The notes under the pieces: generated by a model
Told to the model about the DNA's origin: nothing
Databases searched by the model: none
What the model saw: the letters and a program-made list of their open reading frames with translations, nothing else
Program-made: the position numbers and the translations under genes
Shown: piece after piece, positions 1-4,724 of the stretch
Position numbering within the stretch: the stretch's first letter is position 1
Layout of the letters: each line of letters starts with the position of its first letter
Assembly (NCBI GenBank): GCA_003453835.1
Contig: DMMN01000240.1
Location: 3,926-10,860 of the forward strand
Length of the DNA: 6,935 bases
Direction: 5' to 3'
Source of the DNA: Bacteroidota bacterium
Lineage (GTDB): Bacteria > Bacteroidota > Ignavibacteria > UBA10030

Positions 1-819
1 CGCAGCGACCGGCAGAATATCGGATACAACAAGAGGCTCGACGACATGTGGGCAGACCACTATGTTCTCGGCATCGAGCACATTTTCGACCGGGGGCTTA
101 AGTTCAGCATCGAGGGGTACTACAAAAGTTACAAGAAGACGGTTGTCGGGGAAGACTTTGTCTACTCTGCCATCGACACCTTTTGGTCCGACCGAAACCT
201 CACCATCGGCGAGCGGTATTCGTACGGGATGGAGATCTTTCTGGAGCAGAAACAGGTGGAGGATTTCTTCGGCACACTAAGCGTTTCGTTTTCGAGATCG
301 AGGATGAAAGATCCGAGGGTTCCTCAGCGAGTCGACTATTTCCCGTCGGACTACGACTATCCGGTCATCATCACCGCTCTTGGAGGAAAGACGGTGAAAG
401 GAGTACGAGATTGGCTTGATCGCGCGCCGTTCTTCGTAAAGTATCCATCCTACCTACTCCCTCTTTCCAACGAAATGGAGATCAGCTTCAAGTACCGCTA
501 CCAGGCTGGTCGCCCCTACACGCCACGGGAGTACGTTCTCTGGAAACAGGACCGGGAAGGCGGCGTCAAGTGGTCGCGCGGTTCCTGGATCGACTCAAAG
601 GACGTCAACTCAGCACGATACACGGACTATAGCCGTCTGGACTTGCAGTGGATCAGCCGGTTCTATCTTCGCACCTGGAACATCAACGTCTATATTGCGA
701 TGATGAACGTGTTCAATACGAAGAACGTGTTCTACGAGAGTCACCGGAGCGACGGCACGAAAGAGACAACGTATCAGTTTTCCTTCTTCCCCGTTGGCGG
801 CGTCGAGGTGGAGTTCTAG
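1..819 (+). CDS. TonB-dependent outer-membrane receptor, C-terminal part (5' end outside window)
   Basis: The reading frame is open from base 1 and ends at the TAG at 817-819. This leaves 272 residues of a protein whose start lies upstream; the first ATG in view (46) is not a credible start. The sequence alternates aromatic-rich strands and polar loops as in an outer-membrane beta-barrel. It has blocks typical of the last strands of TonB-dependent receptors: YSYGMEIFLEQK, then YRYQAGRPYTPREY, then YSRLDLQWISRFY, then a NVFNTKNVFY block. It ends in VEVEF, and a terminal phenylalanine is the usual outer-membrane insertion signal. The family imports large or scarce ligands across the outer membrane using TonB energy. 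The plug domain is not visible, so the ligand cannot be guessed. A stem-loop 33 bases after the stop suggests that its transcript ends there, separate from the genes downstream. TonB-barrel identity is fairly secure from C-terminal block order; other barrel families are less likely. Confidence 0.85.
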   Translation, partial: RSDRQNIGYNKRLDDMWADHYVLGIEHIFDRGLKFSIEGYYKSYKKTVVGEDFVYSAIDTFWSDRNLTIGERYSYGMEIFLEQKQVEDFFGTLSVSFSRSRMKDPRVPQRVDYFPSDYDYPVIITALGGKTVKGVRDWLDRAPFFVKYPSYLLPLSNEMEISFKYRYQAGRPYTPREYVLWKQDREGGVKWSRGSWIDSKDVNSARYTDYSRLDLQWISRFYLRTWNINVYIAMMNVFNTKNVFYESHRSDGTKETTYQFSFFPVGGVEVEF

Positions 820-851
820 AAGCTCGGGCGTGAACACAGTGTTTTGCTACA

Positions 852-891
852 AAGACGCCAAGGCACGAAGAAATTGATTCCTTGGCGTTTT
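852..891 (+). terminator. Stem-loop after the first receptor gene; probable terminator or palindromic intergenic repeat
   Basis: ACGCCAAGG at 855-863 is the exact reverse complement of CCTTGGCGT at 880-888, with a 16-base loop. AA at 852-853 and TT at 889-890 could extend the stem past one bulged G (854). Only a short T run follows the right arm (888-891), and the loop is long for a classical intrinsic terminator, so termination is plausible but not certain. The wording of the arms (caaagacgccaaggcacgaag) resembles, from memory, a class of short palindromic intergenic repeats seen across many bacterial genomes. A terminator and a dispersed repeat are not mutually exclusive here. Confidence 0.55.
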
Positions 892-1161
892 GTGATGCTT
901 TGACTTTCAACACACTACCTTGGTGGCCCCTCTTTTGCGGACCTCTAACGAGTTGCTGAAAGACACTTCTCTGTGTCTCCAGGAAGTGGCACAAACATTT
1001 GGGCATCGAATCCCCTTTTGATGGGGGCGCAACGATCGGCACCGCGGCACTATCCGATGACCGCCGTTCACCGACCGGAGGCGAAGTTCGCCGAAATCCG
1101 ATTCTGTCGAAAAGGATTTCGGTGTAACATTGCGGCGTCACCATCCAGAGGGAATGGTCAG
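892..1161. other. Intergenic stretch without a supported gene
   Basis: A reading frame open from 973 runs into the zinc-ribbon gene, but its first 63 residues look random (mixed composition, no recognisable motif), so I do not count them as coding. The antisense frame across this stretch is arginine- and serine-rich and featureless. Visible structure: a 6-bp inverted repeat AGACAC/GTGTCT (961-966, 973-978), a small CCCC/GGGG pairing (1012-1015, 1023-1026), and the stronger palindrome at 1089-1124 listed separately. This region should hold the promoter of the small gene at 1162. Confidence 0.5.
1089..1124. promoter_or_regulatory. Perfect 9-bp inverted repeat upstream of the zinc-ribbon gene
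   Basis: CCGAAATCC (1091-1099) and GGATTTCGG (1114-1122) are exact reverse complements with a 14-base spacer. One G-T pair (1090/1123) and one C-G pair (1089/1124) can lengthen the stem to 11. A TTC/GAA pair (1102-1104, 1109-1111) can form an inner helix with a TGTC loop. It ends 37 bases before the ATG at 1162. TAACATTG at 1125-1132 directly abuts it and matches five of six fixed positions of the Bacteroidota promoter element TAnnTTTG. It could be an operator, an RNA leader hairpin or a terminator (no T run follows). The repeat itself is certain; its function is inference. Confidence 0.4.
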
Positions 1162-1374
1162 ATGTCTGGAGTCCGCAGAAAACCGGCTCGTCAAGTTTGT
1201 CCGCATTGCGCAAAGAAGATCAAGTGGGTGTGGGTCATCCACTACGAGTCATACGGACTCACGAAGCTCGTTTCCCTTTGCAGCCGGTGCGAAAGGGTGC
1301 TCAAGATAGAGAACGGAACTCCGACCACTTCGCCTGCTTTCTCTCCTTCCGTAGTATCGCCACCCGTCGTTTGA
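1162..1374 (+). CDS. Small CxxC-CxxC zinc-ribbon-like protein, 70 residues
   Basis: I chose the ATG at 1162 because AGAGGGA at 1147-1153 gives a good ribosome site 8 bases upstream, the best in the window, and because recognisable protein begins only after it. The protein has a basic N-terminus (residues 5-11), C13-P-H-C16, the segment KKIKWVWVIHYESYGLTK, then C40-S-R-C43 and ERVLKIENG. After residue 52 a Pro/Ser/Thr-rich tail follows that looks disordered. Two CxxC knuckles 23 residues apart match the layout of a zinc ribbon, so it probably binds one zinc ion. The aromatic WVWVIHY strand would be the beta hairpin between the knuckles. I do not recognise the family; DNA, RNA or protein binding are all possible. 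It stands alone between two hairpin or promoter regions, 183 bases before the transporter gene. An N-terminally longer form starting at 973 is possible but less likely. Confidence 0.6.
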   Translation: MSGVRRKPARQVCPHCAKKIKWVWVIHYESYGLTKLVSLCSRCERVLKIENGTPTTSPAFSPSVVSPPVV

Positions 1375-1557
1375 ATCGAATAGCGAACTCCCTGCCATCC
1401 CCCGCCGAACACCTTCGTACAATCGGATTCTCAGATTCAGATTTTGGACTCCTAAGGAAGAATGCTTACCTTTGTGCCGGCTTAAACGGCGGAAGACCCA
1501 CAAACCGAACACACAGACAACGATCCCCGCTTCCAGAAACCATTTCAGGGCAAGACG
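1375..1557. other. Intergenic leader region of the transporter gene
   Basis: This stretch separates the zinc-ribbon stop from the transporter ATG. No gene is supported. A 7-codon frame beginning at 1462 and stopping at 1485 lies in the leader but carries no notable codon run, so a leader peptide is only a formal possibility. GCCG (1476-1479) and CGGC (1487-1490) can pair weakly. Two adjacent CAGATT copies occur near 1435-1445. The ribosome site of the transporter is weak (AGGGC at 1548-1552), as is common in Bacteroidota. Confidence 0.5.
1443..1474 (+). promoter_or_regulatory. Candidate Bacteroidota-type promoter for the transporter operon
   Basis: TACCTTTG at 1467-1474 matches every fixed position of the -7 consensus TAnnTTTG known for the primary sigma factor of Bacteroidota. 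TTTG at 1443-1446 supplies the -33 element, with a 20-base spacer inside the accepted range. Transcription would start about 80 bases before the ATG at 1558. The match is visible in the sequence; promoter activity is inference, and the consensus applies only if the host belongs to that group. Confidence 0.45.
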
Positions 1558-3045
1558 ATGGAACAAGACCGACAATCCACCCCCCTTCTCCGCTCCTTCC
1601 CGAAAGTATTCTGGGTGGCAAACGTCATGGAGTTATTCGAGCGCGGAGCGTACTACGGGATGAACTCCGTGCTTGCCGTGTACCTCACAAATTCCATACA
1701 GGAAGGCGGGCTTGGTTTTACCGAGCAGTCAGTGGGTTTTCTTCAAAGCCTGGTGTACGCGTTAACGTATATTGTGCCGATCCTCGGCGGTGCGTTGGCG
1801 GATCATTACGGCTACCGGCGCATGTTGCTGGTTGCGTTTTCCCTGATGACGGCGGGGTATTTTGTAACCGGAAACATGAGCGGATACGGCACGGTCTTCG
1901 CAAGCTTGCTGTTGATGGCAACCGGCTCCGGCTTGTTCAAGCCCATTATCTCGGGCACGATTGCACGGACCACGAATGAGGAGAATTCGGGTTTCGGGTT
2001 CGGCATTTACTACTGGATGATCAACCTCGGCGCGTTTCTGGCGCCCCTCATCGTCAGCTATCTGAAGGGATTCTCCTGGAGCTACGTGTTCACCGCCTCG
2101 TCGCTTTACTGTGCGTTGATGCTGCTTCCCACAATCTTCCTGTTTCGTGATCCCCCAAAACCCGCGAGCACGAAGAACCTCCGTGACGTTATGAGCGGCG
2201 CCGCGCTTGTGCTCGGCGATGCCCGGTTCATGCTGCTGATCTTCGTCTACTCCTGCTTCTGGATTCTGTACTTTCAGACGTTTGGATCTGTCCTCTGGTT
2301 TCTGCGCGACTTCATCGACAAGACACCCGTGAATCAAGCGTTTGCCTCGATCGGCATTCCGTTCTCGTTCGACACCGAACACGTCACCGTGATCAATGCG
2401 GGGACCATCATCCTTCTGCAAGTCGTCGTCAGTCGTGTCGTGAAGAATATCAAGCCCCTGCCGACGATGATCACCGGCATTCTCTTCGGGGCGATCGGCT
2501 TTTTCTGTTTGGCGTTCGCCGTCAACGCGTGGATGTTCATCCTCGGGATTGCGGTCTTCTCCATCGGCGAGATGACGGCGCATCCGAAATACTACAGCTA
2601 CATTGGTCTCGTCGCGCCGGCCGACAAGAAAGCCGTCTACATGGGGTACGCGTTCCTCTACGGCGTCATCGGCAGCCTCGTCGGTTCGAATGTGGGCGGA
2701 GCAATGTACGAGTCGATGCTTAAGCCGCTCGTTGGTCAAACGGGAATCGAAAGCGATCTGCGAAACTTCTGGCTCATCTTTGCCGTCCTTGGCGTGGTCG
2801 CGATGATCGGACTTCTCCTCTATAATTATTTCTTTGCCGCTGACACGCCCGACACCAACCGACGAGCGCGCAGCATCATGGTCGGTGTCTATTCACTTCT
2901 CATCGTTCTCGGGACATGGTTTTTCTACAGCTCCGTCTTTGGAGGAGAGACCGTTGCCTACAAAACGATGGTGCAGGCGGTGATCATGCTGATGATCGGT
3001 GCCGGAGGTGTGACGATCAGTCGCAAGCCCAGACCATCCCCCTGA
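1558..3045 (+). CDS. POT/PTR-type proton-coupled MFS transporter (probable di/tripeptide importer)
   Basis: This is a 495-residue polytopic inner-membrane protein of the major facilitator superfamily. Residues 24-34 (MELFERGAYYG) hold the ExxER motif of the POT family (E25, E28, R29) used for proton coupling; the usual ERF is ERG here. Residues 77-88 form MFS motif A (GGALADHYGYRR). GSGLFKPIISG (123-133) is the POT helix-4 signature with the binding-site lysine K128. FWILYFQ (234-240) fits helix 7. SIGEM (335-339) gives the helix-10 glutamate E338. I count about 14 hydrophobic segments: 12 core helices plus an extra pair at the C-terminus (about 440-458 and 468-486). The cytoplasmic loop between helices 6 and 7 (197-222) is short, so the two-helix insert of typical bacterial POT proteins is absent. 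In-frame stops at 1453 and 1483 and no start codon between make the ATG at 1558 secure. The secreted-propeller gene begins 11 bases after the stop, so the two are probably co-transcribed. Peptide specificity is inferred from the family only. Confidence 0.88.
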   Translation: MEQDRQSTPLLRSFPKVFWVANVMELFERGAYYGMNSVLAVYLTNSIQEGGLGFTEQSVGFLQSLVYALTYIVPILGGALADHYGYRRMLLVAFSLMTAGYFVTGNMSGYGTVFASLLLMATGSGLFKPIISGTIARTTNEENSGFGFGIYYWMINLGAFLAPLIVSYLKGFSWSYVFTASSLYCALMLLPTIFLFRDPPKPASTKNLRDVMSGAALVLGDARFMLLIFVYSCFWILYFQTFGSVLWFLRDFIDKTPVNQAFASIGIPFSFDTEHVTVINAGTIILLQVVVSRVVKNIKPLPTMITGILFGAIGFFCLAFAVNAWMFILGIAVFSIGEMTAHPKYYSYIGLVAPADKKAVYMGYAFLYGVIGSLVGSNVGGAMYESMLKPLVGQTGIESDLRNFWLIFAVLGVVAMIGLLLYNYFFAADTPDTNRRARSIMVGVYSLLIVLGTWFFYSSVFGGETVAYKTMVQAVIMLMIGAGGVTISRKPRPSP

Positions 3046-3056
3046 CGTCAGTCACG

Positions 3057-4691
3057 ATGCGATGGTCAAAGGCATATCGCCATCCCGGCCGTCTGCTCCT
3101 TCGTGAGAGCGGCTGGCAAACAGTTCGTCCTCAAATCCCAATCTTCCTTTGGTTCTTCCTGGGATGCACTGCACTTTCCCATGCCCAGTACACAAATGTT
3201 CGGGTGAGCAATCCTGCAAGCACATCCCCGGAGGAAGTGACGATCGCCGTCAACCCCGCAAACCCTCGCAATCTGATCGCCGGAGCAAACCTCAGGTTCT
3301 ATTATTCTTCCATGGACAGCGGGCAGTCGTGGATTCAAGGCCAGCTTCCGGCGGGAACATGGGGAGATCCGTCGGTCATTTTTGATCTTTTGGGGAAGGC
3401 TTACTACGCGCATCTCTCCAATCCTACCGGCGGGTATTTCATCGAGCGGCTCATTGTTCACCGATCGTCGGACGGCGGTTTGACGTGGTCCGATTCGGTC
3501 GGCGTCGGTTACAATCCGCCGAAGCAACAGGATAAGGAGTGGATGGCGTGCGACATCACGAACTCCCCGTACAGAAACTCGCTCTATATGTCGTGGACGG
3601 AGTTCGACAAGTACGGAAGCCGCAGCACGCTCGACAGCAGCCGGATTCTGTTTTCCCGCTCGACAAATGGCGGGACAACTTGGTCTTCTCCTCTTCGGAT
3701 CAGTGACGAGGGGGGCAATTGCATCGATAGCGACAGCACGGTCGAGGGAGCCGTTCCTGCAGTGGGGCCGAACGGGGAAGTATACATTGCCTGGTCGGGG
3801 CCGCTCGGAATTATGTTCGACAAATCAACGAATGGCGGCATCACCTTCGGGCCCGACCGGTTTGTTACGGCACAGCCGGGGGGATGGGATTTTGGCATCG
3901 GCGGAATCTCTCGAGCCAACGGCTTGCCGATCACGGCGTGTGACGTGAGCAACTCCCCTTTCCGCGGAACCGTTTACATCTGTTGGTCAGACCAGAGAAA
4001 CGGAACGGGCAATACCGACGTCTTCCTCATCAAGTCAAAAGATGGTGGACGAACGTGGGGGAGCATCAAGCGGGTGAACAACGACGCTTCCAGCGCGCAC
4101 CAGTTCTTCCCGTGGATTGCGATCGACCAATCGACCGGCTATCTCTACTGCGTCTTCTACGACAGAAGGAATACGTCCGGCAACGCAACCGATGTCTACG
4201 TCGCCCGCTCCTCCGACGGCGGCGAGAGTTTTTCGAACTTCAAAGTGAGTATGGCATCGTTCACACCCCAACCGTCGATCTTTTTCGGCGACTACATCAA
4301 CATTGCCTCACACGAACGACGGATCTATCCGATCTGGATGAGGATGGACGGCACGAACTTGAGTGTTTGGACGGCTCCATTTACAGACCCGGAGATCGTC
4401 AGCGTTGCTACAGACGCCAAGGTGGCGACCGGCTTCTCTCTTTCCCAGAATTATCCGAATCCGTTCAACGCTTCCACTCGCATTCGGTTCACCCTTCCAA
4501 CGCGCTCTGGTGTCCGTTTAACCATCCATGATTGCCTGGGGAGGGAAGTCTCACGACCGGCCGATGGCGATTTGGAAGCAGGCACACATACGGCTATCTT
4601 CTACGCGGACGATTTCCCAAGCGGCGTGTACTACTACCGCATGAGCGCGAACTCCTTTCAAGACACAAAGAGGGTCATCCTCATCAAATAG
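3057..4691 (+). CDS. Secreted six-Asp-box beta-propeller with T9SS type A sorting domain
   Basis: The protein has 544 residues from the ATG at 3057. A polar, basic N-terminus of about 26 residues precedes a hydrophobic run (27-40) ending SHAQ, so signal peptidase I probably cuts near 43/44. Six Asp-boxes (S-x-D/N-x-G-x-T/S-W/F) occur at 85-92, 137-144, 202-209, 257-264, 327-334 and 385-392, spaced 52-70 residues, as expected for about one per blade of a sialidase-like propeller. Residues 162-180 and 292-310 repeat a block (ACDxxNSPxR...VY/LYxxW). Residues 460-544 are a complete type A T9SS sorting domain (SLSQNYPNPFN, IRFTLP, LGREV, AGTH, SGVYYYR, final IK). It should cross the outer membrane by T9SS and be released or anchored at the surface. 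The arginine-containing FRIP/YRIP motif of true sialidases is absent, so glycan hydrolysis is doubtful; binding is as likely. The ribosome site is weak. It sits between a transporter and a TonB receptor in a close-packed set. Confidence 0.87.
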   Translation: MRWSKAYRHPGRLLLRESGWQTVRPQIPIFLWFFLGCTALSHAQYTNVRVSNPASTSPEEVTIAVNPANPRNLIAGANLRFYYSSMDSGQSWIQGQLPAGTWGDPSVIFDLLGKAYYAHLSNPTGGYFIERLIVHRSSDGGLTWSDSVGVGYNPPKQQDKEWMACDITNSPYRNSLYMSWTEFDKYGSRSTLDSSRILFSRSTNGGTTWSSPLRISDEGGNCIDSDSTVEGAVPAVGPNGEVYIAWSGPLGIMFDKSTNGGITFGPDRFVTAQPGGWDFGIGGISRANGLPITACDVSNSPFRGTVYICWSDQRNGTGNTDVFLIKSKDGGRTWGSIKRVNNDASSAHQFFPWIAIDQSTGYLYCVFYDRRNTSGNATDVYVARSSDGGESFSNFKVSMASFTPQPSIFFGDYINIASHERRIYPIWMRMDGTNLSVWTAPFTDPEIVSVATDAKVATGFSLSQNYPNPFNASTRIRFTLPTRSGVRLTIHDCLGREVSRPADGDLEAGTHTAIFYADDFPSGVYYYRMSANSFQDTKRVILIK

Positions 4692-4724
4692 TATTGTCTC
4701 ACTTGACCGCCCGGTAATGACTGT

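Noticed and set aside
973..1161. N-terminal extension of the zinc-ribbon protein
   Set aside because: The frame is open, but the residues look random, it contains the palindrome, and the ATG at 1162 has a much better ribosome site.
713..1213. Antisense 166-residue frame across the first intergenic region
   Set aside because: It overlaps the receptor 3' end and the palindromic hairpin; its composition is basic and serine-rich with no domain.
1249..1575. Antisense 108-residue frame with a possible membrane helix (WFLEAGIVVCVFGLWVF)
   Set aside because: The hydrophobic stretch is suggestive. However, the frame overlaps the start of the transporter and the whole 3' part of the zinc-ribbon gene on the other strand, lacks a convincing ribosome site, and the rest is featureless.
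1197..1979. 260-residue + strand frame bridging the zinc-ribbon and transporter genes
   Set aside because: It is an arginine-rich, low-order sequence overlapping two better-supported genes in another frame, with no recognisable domain.
1762..2739. 325-residue antisense frame opposite the transporter
   Set aside because: It lies wholly within a well-supported transporter gene. Its composition (rich in D, R, H, E, Q; no hydrophobic core or motif) is the mirror image expected opposite membrane-protein codons.
2787..2795. CCTTGGCGT copy of the hairpin right arm inside the transporter gene
   Set aside because: It is only 9 bases, encodes an ordinary membrane-helix segment (AVLGVVA) and has no flanking similarity, so it is probably chance.
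3043..3050. TGACGTCA palindrome at the transporter stop
   Set aside because: An 8-base palindrome is expected by chance in a window this size. It overlaps the stop codon and has no symmetric extension.
3173..3188. Lipoprotein reading of the secreted propeller (FLGC lipobox)
   Set aside because: The -3 position is Phe and the sequence continues to a good signal peptidase I site at SHAQ. A T9SS sorting domain also fits a non-lipoprotein cargo better.
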